A DNA stretch of 37,846 bases, taken from positions 1 through 37,846 of the forward strand of contig DITF01000159.1 in assembly GCA_002422125.1 (NCBI GenBank), given 5' to 3'. This DNA comes from a bacterium UBP17_UBA6191. GTDB lineage: Bacteria > Muiribacteriota > UBA6191. A model generated the notes under the pieces. The model saw nothing but the letters and a program-made list of their open reading frames with translations. It made no database searches and had not been told where the DNA came from. The position numbers were made by a program, and so were the translations under genes. Below are positions 23,207 through 31,428 of this stretch, in pieces (the first letter of the stretch is position 1; each line of letters begins with the position of its first letter).

Positions 23207-26200
23207 AATGGCCCATATCGTGTCAGTGCTATCTCTTTAGCGTTTATTGGAACCTCAAGTTTAGCCAGGGTCTCCTCTTCTGTGACCCCATGAACGGACA
23301 AGTCAACCGACAAAAGACTAAAAAATTCTTCCGGGCTTATGGCCTCTGGATTCTTGAGAAGCGACCCGATTAGAACATGATTCATAGGTAACAGATAAGG
23401 TTCATCATGCAAGAGATAATCGCTTAAAAGCTTATGTAACCAATCTTTGCCAGGCAAATTCACAAAAGATAGTTTTTGTATTCCATCGGTGAACAACAAA
23501 AGCACCTTCAGATTTGGTTTACCCAGAATCACAGAAGCTATAATTGGTTCCAAAACCCTGTTTAGTAGCGATAATGGATCTTTAGGCTGTTTGGCCGGGA
23601 TGGGTAAAAATATGTCAAGGGATCCCTCACCTAAGTGGGCATAATCCAGCCGACCCTGGATTTGAATCATCAGTCCCAAAAATTCCAGTTTAGAGGCTAT
23701 CGGGAGTGGCCTTAAGTCTATGCCCATGGACTCCACTTCCTGCCTTAGCTCTTCTTCAAGCCCCTGGGAACGGGACAAATAATACTCCAATCCGTGAAGC
23801 ATATATTCCCCGTAAGGCCATAAGCGGCGATTGCTCAACTGAAAAATGGCGTTTTTGAAGTGCGACTCATACTGGCCCTCTTGGGCCGATAAAAACAGAT
23901 TATTGACGATAGCGTAATTCGCCAGCATTCTTGGAGGAACAAAAGGCTCAGCATTTAAGGAGGTGTTTAACTCTTCCGAATCTGGAAGTAACCAAAGTCC
24001 GGCTCTGCGCCTTAAGATACTGAGTCCCGGATTGCGAAGAAATCCCGCGATTTCTCTACAAGTTACTTTAAACTTCGCCTCACTCGTATCGGCTATGTCT
24101 ACCATCTCGGCCTCTTCCTCAGGCCTGTAAAATCGTTGTGAAAACAAATCATAGTTGGCCGGAAAGTCTGTCCATGGTGCGTCGGCATAATGCTCAAGAC
24201 TATCTGAACTTAAGAGGGGCACGGATACTTCCAAAAATATCTGGCTATCGCTTAGGATCTCTTCCTGAACAAATCTCTTTAACTGTAAAATTACCGAACA
24301 GGGCAATAGCCTTCTACCCTCGACCATATCTCGATCCTGATAGCTCAATATAAGCTTATCCTTAGTCACAGATAGTACTTCCAAAAAGAGATAGCGATTT
24401 CGTTCCGCTACACTGATATCCCCAATCTGTCGCTTCAGATTTCTCAAATCAAGGCTGGTTTTGGATTCAGAACGGGGAAATGCCCCTTCCTGAAGCCCTA
24501 GAATATAAACCACTCGAAATGGGACAGGACGCATGGGATGAAGCTCAGCAATACAGACTCCACCAGTCAGATAAGAGCCAATGCCTGAACTAATCCCACC
24601 TAACATATTGCGCAATGCCTCAGCAAAAAGAGAAAACTGCAGCGAGGGTTCAGAACCAATACTATCCTGCAACCGAAACACCATTAATGAATCCACTAAA
24701 CCCACTCGAACCCTGGCCTCCTGAGGGAACTGTTCTGGCACAGCCAAAAGGGATTCCACCAGTTTTAGAAAAAAGTCCGTCCAGAATTCTACCGAGCCTA
24801 TTGCCTCGCGAATCTGTTTTTGCGCCAAAAGAATGATTTCAACGGCTTCTACAAACACACCCAGGGTTTTTAGATCCGCTGTATCCATGTCACTATAAGG
24901 GCAGTACCCCAGATAGTCGGAAGTATCCTGCATGTAGCGGCCTAAAAGTAAGCGACGAATACCCTGCACCCAATCAAATTGGGAGTTTTCGGACTGAAGA
25001 AAAATTCCGAGGGCATCGACCCATCTTGAAAAGCTGCGCACCTGATCTGGTCCAATTTGAAATCTGGTTTGAAAGCACAGATTGTCAAAAAGGGTAAAAC
25101 ACAAGGACCTTTCCAGATTAGATTCCAAAAGTTCAATCAAATCCATGATACCGCGAGCATAGTGACTGTCTGCGTCTGCCGACGAATCCACGAGGCTGAA
25201 AGGAATTACTCGATCCTGGGCAAATACGGACAACAGGGCGGGACGATACTGGGCCATGTCGGGAACCAATATGGCAATGTCTGTTAGCTTAAGTTCTGGA
25301 TCCTCATCCATCTGCCGCAAAATACTCTGGCGAATCGCCTCCACCTCGCGAAAGATAGTAGGGACTCCTATTATCTGAAGGCTTTTGTCCTGTGAGACTT
25401 TTTGTAAGCGATCGCCCAGAAGTTGGGTTCTGGTCAGAAGCATGGCTTGAATGCGCTTAAGTACCGAGTCATTCTCTGTATCCAGGTTATATAACTCCGC
25501 AAATGTATATTGGGCCAACTGGCACAAGAGCCGCACATTTTCCCGGCCCGATCTTCCCCACCATTGCAAAAGTCGATTATCTCGGGCTTCTTCAAAAAAG
25601 ACCTGTCCAGCTTCTTCCTCTAGTTTGGCCAGTCGATGATCTAAAACGATCTCTTCTGAAGGAAACTCCCCAAGTCCTGAAACTACTTTGCGACTTTTTT
25701 TACTCTCTCGCTTTAAAAATCTGGCTGTTTCCCTAGGCGTTTTTAGGTCCTCCCAATACTCCATACAGGGATTAAAACTGTAAATCATTATGTCGGAAAA
25801 CCGTGAAAGCTCAGAAAGCATTTCATAATGAGCCCTGGAAACATGAGACAAGCCAAACAGATGTAAGGGAAGACATGAATCTGCTCCCTCTTTTGACTTT
25901 AACATTTCCAGCAAATCAAAAAATCCCAGATACTTCACATTATGGGCCGCAATCTGAGCATAGACCATGCGGTACAAATGGGCCTGACAAAGTTCCATAC
26001 GACTTACCAATTCAGAGGCATCCCCATACAGTAGTTGCTTATTTTTCCATTTGGAAATCATCGAGCTACGGTGCAATTCATACTGAATAAAAAGATTTGC
26101 CAGGCTGTCGGCCACCTGCCAGAGTCTTTTGGCATGATCCACAGAATCCACCGGTTTTAAGGAGTCAAAGTAGTGGCGCAGTGGTAATAGTTCTTCTGCC

Positions 26201-26520
26201 TCAAGAGTGGTACTTTTTAGTGTACCCAGTAAAAATGCCCTAAGGGCCTCATGATTGAGACTGCGATAGCTATTATTTGGATACAGGCGCGCAATGCTCT
26301 CAAAAAGGGCACCTTCCAGAAAGTAAAAATCAAGATGAAAGGCTACCCCTTGGGTTTTGGCTATCTCTATCTGAAGCCAGATCCTAAGATTCACATTAGG
26401 AACCACAATTCTTGGAGCAATCAGAGGATCGGCCCCATTGGCATAATAGCTTTTAAGATTTTCAATGAGCCGTTTTGCCAATAGGGGCAACTGATTAGAA
26501 AAGGATAAATCAATCGGCAT
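23191..26520 (-). CDS. recC: Exodeoxyribonuclease V gamma subunit (RecC)
   Basis: RecC holds the complex together, splits the duplex and reads the Chi site with an inactive helicase fold. The 1109-aa length is near E. coli RecC (1122). Family blocks include 'IVVPNVNLRIWLQIEIAKTQGVAFHLDFYFLEGALFE' near the start, 'LHLFGLSHVSRAHYEMLSELS', 'GVPTIFREVEAIRQSIL', 'TDIAILVPDM', 'TGGVCIAELHPMRPVPFRVVYILGLQEGAFPR' and 'YLFLEVLSVTKDKLILSYQDRD'. As expected there is no working Walker A. The recC start overlaps the 69-aa gene by 11 nt and its end overlaps recB by 16 nt. The Chi sequence of this organism cannot be inferred here. Confidence 0.96.
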   Translation of the reverse strand: MPIDLSFSNQLPLLAKRLIENLKSYYANGADPLIAPRIVVPNVNLRIWLQIEIAKTQGVAFHLDFYFLEGALFESIARLYPNNSYRSLNHEALRAFLLGTLKSTTLEAEELLPLRHYFDSLKPVDSVDHAKRLWQVADSLANLFIQYELHRSSMISKWKNKQLLYGDASELVSRMELCQAHLYRMVYAQIAAHNVKYLGFFDLLEMLKSKEGADSCLPLHLFGLSHVSRAHYEMLSELSRFSDIMIYSFNPCMEYWEDLKTPRETARFLKRESKKSRKVVSGLGEFPSEEIVLDHRLAKLEEEAGQVFFEEARDNRLLQWWGRSGRENVRLLCQLAQYTFAELYNLDTENDSVLKRIQAMLLTRTQLLGDRLQKVSQDKSLQIIGVPTIFREVEAIRQSILRQMDEDPELKLTDIAILVPDMAQYRPALLSVFAQDRVIPFSLVDSSADADSHYARGIMDLIELLESNLERSLCFTLFDNLCFQTRFQIGPDQVRSFSRWVDALGIFLQSENSQFDWVQGIRRLLLGRYMQDTSDYLGYCPYSDMDTADLKTLGVFVEAVEIILLAQKQIREAIGSVEFWTDFFLKLVESLLAVPEQFPQEARVRVGLVDSLMVFRLQDSIGSEPSLQFSLFAEALRNMLGGISSGIGSYLTGGVCIAELHPMRPVPFRVVYILGLQEGAFPRSESKTSLDLRNLKRQIGDISVAERNRYLFLEVLSVTKDKLILSYQDRDMVEGRRLLPCSVILQLKRFVQEEILSDSQIFLEVSVPLLSSDSLEHYADAPWTDFPANYDLFSQRFYRPEEEAEMVDIADTSEAKFKVTCREIAGFLRNPGLSILRRRAGLWLLPDSEELNTSLNAEPFVPPRMLANYAIVNNLFLSAQEGQYESHFKNAIFQLSNRRLWPYGEYMLHGLEYYLSRSQGLEEELRQEVESMGIDLRPLPIASKLEFLGLMIQIQGRLDYAHLGEGSLDIFLPIPAKQPKDPLSLLNRVLEPIIASVILGKPNLKVLLLFTDGIQKLSFVNLPGKDWLHKLLSDYLLHDEPYLLPMNHVLIGSLLKNPEAISPEEFFSLLSVDLSVHGVTEEETLAKLEVPINAKEIALTRYGPLWNLF

Positions 26521-26719
26521 TCAAGCTTTTCAGCACCTGATCGGGAGAGCTGACCCAAACCATACAGGATTCACGCCCCCCGTTAAAATGAAAGAACAAC
26601 TGTGTTTCAATTTGGCCATTGTCAGAATCGCGTTTTTCACCGGTACTGATAAAGGATACATTGGCCGGATTGACATAATAGTTCCCATAATCAAGGCAAG
26701 TTACTGTAATCAGATTCAT
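26510..26719 (-). CDS. Small protein coupled between the kinase and recC
   Basis: A 69-aa soluble protein ('MNLITVTCLDYGNYYVNPANVSFIS...') ending in '...VWVSSPDQVLKSLNAD'. The pattern of a short strand, 'YVNP.NVSFI', a variable loop, 'FHFNGG', and a closing strand plus helix is faintly like the FlbD type of small beta proteins, but the match is too weak to name it. The start ATG overlaps the kinase stop (ATGA) and the end overlaps recC by 11 nt, so it is translated within the operon. Tight coupling argues that it is real, although its role is unknown. Confidence 0.65.
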   Translation of the reverse strand: MNLITVTCLDYGNYYVNPANVSFISTGEKRDSDNGQIETQLFFHFNGGRESCMVWVSSPDQVLKSLNAD

Positions 26720-28167
26720 CGGCTACTCCAGTTTGCTATCGACTCCCCTAAAACATCTAAGGTAATCGGTTTTGTAACATAATCATTCATGCCTGAGGCT
26801 AGGCATTGCTCCCTGACACCTTTCATGGTATCAGCCGTCATTGCAATCAGATTCGCCTCAGCAGAAGGATACCTGTTTTTGTCCAGCTCGCGAATAGCTT
26901 TAGCTGCCTCAAGACCATCCATTTCCGGCATCCACAAATCCAAAAAAATTATATCATATTGACTGGTTTTTGCCATTTCCACAGCCTGAATTCCGTTCTC
27001 CGCCATATCTGCCTTATAACCCAGCTTCTCAAGCAGGTGATTCAGGACACGACGATTAACCGCGCTGTCTTCTGCCATCAGAATGCGCACATCTTCCAAG
27101 GCACTGACATCATGAGCCCCAGAAGTCTTCACAGGCATTGCTGTATTTTTCAAAGTAACCTGAAAACTAAAGGTGCTGCCAAGACCTGGTAAGCTATTCA
27201 TGAAAATTCGTCCCTGCATTAAGTCCGCTAGCTGACGACAAATAACCAGACCTATACCCATTCCATCATGGCCGCTGCCTTTTTCTGAATCTACATGACA
27301 AATATCGTGAAACAAACAATCAAGCCTGGATTCATCAAGTCCTATCCCGGTATCGCGGATTTCAAAAGTCAGACAATGCTGATCGACGGCACAGGGAAAA
27401 TCTGTCACAACCAGTGTCACTGAACCAGCGTCCGTAAATTTAATCGCATTGGATATCAGATGCGAAAGGATTTGGCGGATTCTATAGGCATCCCCGACAA
27501 CCCACTCCGGTAAATTCGAGCTTAACTGTGCAATAGCCTGTAGCTTTTTTTGCTCACATAGCCATTCCAGTTCCTTAATAACTCCCTTTAGAAAGTCACC
27601 AAAATGAAAAGCCTGGGAATCCAGACTCAGCTTTTCCACCTTCAGAATATTGTAGTCCAGAAAATCATTGATAATTCTCAGCAAGATCTCAGAACTGACC
27701 TGTAAAACTTCCAAATACTCTTTTTGTTTTTTACTGAGACGGGTTTCCTGCAAAAGTTGAGTCATGCCGACAATCCCACTCATGGGTGCTCTCATCTCAT
27801 TGCTAATCGTTTGCAAAAATCTATCCGTATGATCCAACTGACCGACCATCCCAGTTGTAGCCAATTTTAGATGGGATAATGGGCGGAGACTGCGGATCCT
27901 CTCCTGAACCAATGCTTCACAAAAGCGTACCACCAGCGAAAAATCACAGGGTTTTAGAGTACTAATCTCCAATCTTAGATAATATCCGGGCAACACTGCA
28001 TCCAGATAAAAACAGAGTGTGGCTTCTTCCTCCCCAACCTTTGGGCCAGGTACCCCTACAGGAGGGATTTTAAGAATTGTAGACTGAAAATCAGCAACCT
28101 GAGCCAAAACCGGCTTTAACAGCGGCCTTAAATCAAGATATTTCAGAATCTCAGTCGTATCACTCAT
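26716..28167 (-). CDS. Hybrid histidine kinase homologue lacking the phospho-acceptor His, with receiver domain
   Basis: A soluble 483-aa protein with no membrane segments. An N-terminal region of about 110 residues is unassigned. Then comes a HisKA-like helix pair at about 112-180 ('FLQTISNEMRAPMSGIVGMT'), a HATPase domain (N-box 'LISNAIKFTDAGSVTL', G1 'DTGIGLD', G2 'GMGIGLVICRQL', 'GLGSTFSFQV') and a receiver domain from about 365 with Asp410 in 'IIFLDLWMPEMDG' and Lys in 'YVTKPI'. The H-box should read S-H-E-[IML]-R-[TA]-P but reads S-N-E-M-R-A-P: codon AAT at 27801-27799, residue 123. It therefore probably cannot autophosphorylate in the usual way. ATG 28167 was chosen; two TTG codons precede it. 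It heads the recCBD operon through ATGA overlaps. Confidence 0.85.
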   Translation of the reverse strand: MSDTTEILKYLDLRPLLKPVLAQVADFQSTILKIPPVGVPGPKVGEEEATLCFYLDAVLPGYYLRLEISTLKPCDFSLVVRFCEALVQERIRSLRPLSHLKLATTGMVGQLDHTDRFLQTISNEMRAPMSGIVGMTQLLQETRLSKKQKEYLEVLQVSSEILLRIINDFLDYNILKVEKLSLDSQAFHFGDFLKGVIKELEWLCEQKKLQAIAQLSSNLPEWVVGDAYRIRQILSHLISNAIKFTDAGSVTLVVTDFPCAVDQHCLTFEIRDTGIGLDESRLDCLFHDICHVDSEKGSGHDGMGIGLVICRQLADLMQGRIFMNSLPGLGSTFSFQVTLKNTAMPVKTSGAHDVSALEDVRILMAEDSAVNRRVLNHLLEKLGYKADMAENGIQAVEMAKTSQYDIIFLDLWMPEMDGLEAAKAIRELDKNRYPSAEANLIAMTADTMKGVREQCLASGMNDYVTKPITLDVLGESIANWSSR

Positions 28168-28191
28168 CAACAAGGATGATAGTTCGTTTTA

Positions 28192-28219
28192 ACTATAACC
28201 CGCAAGCACAGTATCTCAA
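28192..28219 (-). promoter_or_regulatory. Sigma70-like promoter of the kinase-recCBD operon
   Basis: On the minus strand there is a -35 TTGAGA (28219-28214), a 16-bp spacer and a -10 TATAGT (28197-28192). The predicted +1 is near 28185, 18 nt before ATG 28167. The -35 overlaps the stop codon of the upstream zinc GTPase gene, so the operon can be expressed on its own. Confidence 0.55.
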
Positions 28220-29448
28220 TTAGGGCCAGTTGTTTCTTCCAATACCAACTGGTCCTTCCAGTCACTAAATGGATAATCTCCCACTTGCCAATGCTGAGAT
28301 CCCAATCGCAACTCATCTTCAGTTAACAGCGCGTCATAAAAACAGTTCAGGATCGAATCCGAATCCATATTCTGGCCGATGAGTACGATTTCCTGCCTTC
28401 TGTCTCCAAAAACAGGATCCCATGTTCTTTCCAGCTCTTTCATTTCCGCAGGAGTCAAGTCCCATTCAGATGGTGGCATGGAGGCCAACCAGTTTGCCTT
28501 TGGTCCATAGGCAATGGCCCCTCCAGCATGTGACCATTGACCAAGGATTTCAGGTGCAGATGCCACCCAGAAAAACCCTTTGGATCTGAGTATTGCCGAA
28601 AAATCCAATCCCTCATGAATCAAATTCCAGAATCTTTGTGGATGAAATGGCCTATTGTCTCGAAAAACAAAATGATGGATTCCATACTCCTCGGTTTCTG
28701 GAGTCTCTTTACCCAATAAAACCTGCATCCAACCTGCAGAAGCCTTGGCTTCATCAAGAGAAAATAATCCTGTATGTAAAATCTCATGTAAATCGATCTT
28801 GGAGCGAGTGGTGGTTAAAATCCTGGCCGATGGGTTTAACTGCTGTATCAAAACCATTAAGGCCTGCAAATCATCGGCTTTAATCAAATCTACTTTGTTC
28901 ACTAGAATTACATTGGCAAACTCCACTTGTTCGACCAGCAGCTCGGCCAAATTCCGTGAATCAGTCTCATCAATGGCCATTTTAAGCTCCATGAGCTCCG
29001 GTGCCTGATGTACCAATTTTAAAAAACTTGAGGCATCCACTACGGTAACCATAGTATCGAGCACAGCAACATCGCCAAGACTCCGTCCTGATTCGTCTCT
29101 AAAGTAGAATGTCTCCGCAATGGGCATGGGCTCACCAACACCTGTGGACTCAATCACAAGGTAATCGAAACGATCTTCTCTGGCTAATTTTTCCACCTCA
29201 AGCAACAGATCTTCTCTTAATGTGCAGCAAATACATCCATTTTGCATCTCCACCAGTTTTTCATCCGTCTTGGAGAGCTTAAACTCCCCCTGCTTCACTA
29301 AAGCCGCATCAATGTTGACATCACTCATATCATTTACAATTACGGCAACACGCATACCCTCACGATTGTGCAGAATATGCTCTAACAGGGTCGTCTTTCC
29401 AGCACCCAAAAAACCGGATAGTACAGTTACTGGCAATCGATTGGACAT
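28216..29448 (-). CDS. COG0523/CobW-family GTPase, probable zinc metallochaperone (ZigA/ZagA-like)
   Basis: A 410-aa G3E GTPase that would deliver zinc to client enzymes during zinc shortage. The N-terminal GTPase domain has P-loop 'GFLGAGKTT' (12-20), the metal-binding CxCC in 'NGCICCTLREDLL' (C72, C74, C75), 'VIESTGVGEP' and the G4 'VNKVDL'. The C-terminal CobW_C-like domain has 'HHFVFRDNRPFHPQRFWNLI' and 'RSKGFFWVAS' and 'RQEIVLIGQNMD'. The start is ATG 29448, with an AGGAGG ribosome site 7 nt upstream; the frame could extend 68 codons further into zur but that stretch has no family likeness. A Zur-type palindrome lies 41-73 nt upstream of the ATG, which supports a zinc role. Confidence 0.88.
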   Translation of the reverse strand: MSNRLPVTVLSGFLGAGKTTLLEHILHNREGMRVAVIVNDMSDVNIDAALVKQGEFKLSKTDEKLVEMQNGCICCTLREDLLLEVEKLAREDRFDYLVIESTGVGEPMPIAETFYFRDESGRSLGDVAVLDTMVTVVDASSFLKLVHQAPELMELKMAIDETDSRNLAELLVEQVEFANVILVNKVDLIKADDLQALMVLIQQLNPSARILTTTRSKIDLHEILHTGLFSLDEAKASAGWMQVLLGKETPETEEYGIHHFVFRDNRPFHPQRFWNLIHEGLDFSAILRSKGFFWVASAPEILGQWSHAGGAIAYGPKANWLASMPPSEWDLTPAEMKELERTWDPVFGDRRQEIVLIGQNMDSDSILNCFYDALLTEDELRLGSQHWQVGDYPFSDWKDQLVLEETTGPN

Positions 29449-29488
29449 GTATTTTCCTCCTGAAGATGAAGGAACAATATCACCACAA

Positions 29489-29521
29489 CTATCTAAATGC
29501 AAATGATTTGCGTTTAGATAG
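29489..29521. promoter_or_regulatory. Zur/Fur-type operator palindrome
   Basis: A 33-bp near-perfect inverted repeat centred on g29505: left arm CTATCTAAATGCAAAT, right arm ATTTGCGTTTAGATAG, with a single mismatched pair. The core GCAAAT-G-ATTTGC fits the 7-1-7 layout of Fur-family operators, and the AT-rich TGCAAAT half-site suits Zur. It overlaps the last codons and stop of zur and lies in front of the zinc GTPase gene, so it probably represses that gene when zinc is plentiful. Confidence 0.75.
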
Positions 29522-29954
29522 TACAAGCAGGACAAACACCAAAAAATTCTAACTGATGGGATAGATTGGAATAACCTTCCTGTTCCAGTCCTTTTTCGAC
29601 CACACTTAAAGCGCAGGAAGGCAATGGTCTTACCGATTGACAGCTCCGGCAAATTACATGATGGTGGTGCCTTCCATCAGGTGTCACTAGCTCATACCGT
29701 TTGTGTCCGTCTCCTAAGTGAGCCGAACGCAGTAAACCTACCTCTTCAAACTTAATCAAAGAGCGATAGACCGTAGTCCAATCTGGGGCGTTCTCAGGCA
29801 GAATCTCAGAAATTTTTTGCACAATTTCATCCACAGACTGTAGGCATGGTCCACTCTCAAGGACATCCAATATAATTTCTCTGGCTTTGGTGCACTTTAA
29901 ACCATGAGTTCTTAGATGGTTACGCCAAATTTCTAAATTATGGGAAGATTTCAC
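29514..29954 (-). CDS. zur: Fur-family regulator, probable zinc uptake regulator Zur
   Basis: A Fur-fold repressor: an N-terminal winged helix ('LRTHGLKCTKAREIILDVLE', 'TVYRSLIKFEEVGLLRSAHL') and a dimerisation and metal domain ('HHHHVICRSCQSVRPLP', then 'FFGVCPACTI'). Two CxxC pairs form the structural zinc site and the HHHH stretch contributes regulatory metal ligands. The Zur assignment rests on the neighbouring zinc GTPase and the operator between them; Fur or PerR cannot be fully excluded. The start is uncertain. There is no ATG; GTG 29954 gives a normal Fur length (146 aa) and lies at the predicted +1 of the promoter at 29962-29989. TTG 30002 would add 16 residues and overlap the divergent gene. 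Confidence 0.85.
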   Translation of the reverse strand: MKSSHNLEIWRNHLRTHGLKCTKAREIILDVLESGPCLQSVDEIVQKISEILPENAPDWTTVYRSLIKFEEVGLLRSAHLGDGHKRYELVTPDGRHHHHVICRSCQSVRPLPSCALSVVEKGLEQEGYSNLSHQLEFFGVCPACTI

Positions 29955-29961
29955 TGTATCC

Positions 29962-29989
29962 AGTATACTTGCCTCAGCTAATGATTCAA
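29962..29989 (-). promoter_or_regulatory. Promoter of zur, with a -10 element symmetric for both strands
   Basis: Minus strand: -35 TTGAAT (29989-29984), 16-bp spacer, -10 TATACT (29967-29962); GTG 29954 begins 7 nt after the -10, where transcription should start, and no Shine-Dalgarno precedes it, suggesting a leaderless message. The -10 lies in the 8-bp palindrome AGTATACT (29962-29969), so TATACT also reads on the plus strand (29964-29969), 12 nt before ATG 29981 of the divergent gene. Confidence 0.45.
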
Positions 29990-30733
29990 AATTCAAATGC
30001 AAAAATTGTTGGAAACGGATTGATCGCCCAGGCTTTTAAACGCTGTCCAATTCCTGACAAAACCATAACTATCTTTGCCTCTGGGGTCAGCAATTCGTCC
30101 TGTATTGATCCCTCTCAATATGAACGGGAATCTCTTTTGTTGCAGTCCGAACTTAAAGAGTCTCGCCTACTGTTGTACTTCTCAAGTTATGCCATCGCCG
30201 ATCCCGGTCTGATCAACAGGCCTTATTTTCAACACAAAGCGGAAATTGAAAGAGTGCTTCTGCGATCTCAAAAAGCCGTCATTCTTAGACTACCCAATGT
30301 GGTTGGCCCCTTACCCAATCCCCATACTTTTGTAGGCTACCTGCATCAGTGCCTTTTAAAGCGACAAAAACCTGATTTATGGACCAATGCCCTGCGCTAT
30401 ATTATCTGGGTTGAGGATGTAACCAAAATTGTACAAATCATTCTTAACACTGAGCCTATCGAGCCCGTGTACTCTATTGGTCCAACCTACTCGTACAGCC
30501 CTCTGGAAGTATTTTCAGAGCTGGCATTCCAGATGCAAATAGATTTTGAGTACAGTCTTAGGCCTGGGGACTCAGTTCCCTATAAGCATGAAGATCCAAA
30601 TGTGCAAGCCATCATTTCTGATCACAACATTGTGCCAAAAAATCGCAAAGAATATCTTGAGCGAATTATAAGCCTGTATTTGCTTCATAGTGGATTGGGA
30701 GATTCTGCAACATTTCTAACTCCAAACTCATAA
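29981..30733 (+). CDS. Extended SDR / NAD-dependent epimerase-dehydratase-like protein
   Basis: A 250-aa protein of the sugar-nucleotide epimerase/reductase (extended SDR) type. It has a shortened Rossmann start 'AKIVGNGLIAQAF' (GxGxxA-like), the catalytic-type Ser in 'LLLYFSSYAI', a YxxxK in 'PYFQHKAEIE', then 'VILRLPNVVGP' and 'YIIWVEDVTKIVQIIL', all in family order. Such enzymes act on NDP-sugars for surface polysaccharides; the substrate is unknown. It is shorter than typical members (about 300 aa). The ATG at 29981 has no ribosome site and lies close behind a -10-like box; a TTG at 29969 would add 4 residues. It diverges from zur. Confidence 0.7.
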   Translation: MIQNSNAKIVGNGLIAQAFKRCPIPDKTITIFASGVSNSSCIDPSQYERESLLLQSELKESRLLLYFSSYAIADPGLINRPYFQHKAEIERVLLRSQKAVILRLPNVVGPLPNPHTFVGYLHQCLLKRQKPDLWTNALRYIIWVEDVTKIVQIILNTEPIEPVYSIGPTYSYSPLEVFSELAFQMQIDFEYSLRPGDSVPYKHEDPNVQAIISDHNIVPKNRKEYLERIISLYLLHSGLGDSATFLTPNS

Positions 30734-30741
30734 ACTCCCTC

Positions 30742-31059
30742 ATGCCCAAAGCATTTTTGCTACTCTATTTTTTCCTGCTTCCCTCCCTTGTTTATTCCGA
30801 AGACCAAGCCCCCACATTTGAGAGCCTCAGCCAAAACACGGCGGTGGAATCTGTTGCCAGTTCTGCCCCCTTAAGCCAAACAAATCTTGTGGCTATTCCA
30901 AAGGCGGTTCATACAGAAATTAACCGGCATTATGCAACTCTACGACCGATGACAAATCGAAGAAATCGGGACTGGGTTGGAGACCTTTCTTTCGAGGAAC
31001 AATATGAATATGGAAAACAGAAGATGGAAGAGATTTTTAGAGACTTTGGTCAAGATTAG
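30742..31059 (+). CDS. Small secreted protein with a toxin-tail-like C-terminus
   Basis: A 105-aa protein with signal peptide 'MPKAFLLLYFFLLPSLVYS', a low-complexity linker, and a C-terminal block of about 55 residues: 'VAIPKAVHTEINRHYATLRP' ... 'RNRDWVGDLSFEEQYEYG' .... The 'IP..vH..I...Y' plus 'W.....F.eQ.e.G' pattern resembles the end of HNH/GHH-like nuclease domains in polymorphic toxins, but the catalytic His block is not present. It is followed after 6 nt by a DUF2019 gene and then an Imm26-like gene, which suggests a toxin relic or a minimal secreted effector. No strong ribosome site. Confidence 0.5.
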   Translation: MPKAFLLLYFFLLPSLVYSEDQAPTFESLSQNTAVESVASSAPLSQTNLVAIPKAVHTEINRHYATLRPMTNRRNRDWVGDLSFEEQYEYGKQKMEEIFRDFGQD

Positions 31060-31065
31060 GGGATT

Positions 31066-31416
31066 ATGAAAAAAGATGTGAAAGAAGAATTTATTGAGCA
31101 GGCATTGCGGTACATTGAAGGGATAAAAAAAGGGCCTCTATCTAAATCTCATGCTGCCCATAAAAAACTAAGGAAAATATGTAAACATCAATGTGAGGCC
31201 GAAGATAGAGGATACCAGTTTTTCTCCGAATTGGTAACTCATGAGGAGCCAGCGGTACGGCTTTGGGCCGCAACTTTTTTATACCTTTCAGATCCAACCA
31301 CTGCCACAACTGAGTTCCAGTCGCTGGAAAAACTTAAATCTCCCCATATCTCTGGAGGCGCATACATGAACCTTAAAGATATTGAACGGGGAGTTTATAA
31401 AATCACATTCGACTGA
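31066..31416 (+). CDS. DUF2019-like (HEAT-type) protein, probable immunity protein
   Basis: A 116-aa soluble helical protein. 'FIEQALRYIEGIKKGPLSKSHAAHKKLRKI' and 'EEPAVRLWAATFLYLSDPTTATTEFQSL' match the DUF2019 pattern, a short HEAT-like fold common in toxin-immunity gene clusters. A ribosome site AGGGGA lies 4-5 nt before the ATG. It is 6 nt after the small secreted protein and its stop abuts the next gene. The immunity role is inferred from the family's usual context and the neighbouring Imm26-like gene. Confidence 0.65.
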   Translation: MKKDVKEEFIEQALRYIEGIKKGPLSKSHAAHKKLRKICKHQCEAEDRGYQFFSELVTHEEPAVRLWAATFLYLSDPTTATTEFQSLEKLKSPHISGGAYMNLKDIERGVYKITFD

Positions 31417-31428
31417 GTGCGATACCCC

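Noticed and set aside
29449..29652. 68-residue N-terminal extension of the zinc GTPase reading into zur
   Set aside because: It overlaps the zur frame and the operator, has no family likeness, and ATG 29448 has an ideal AGGAGG site.
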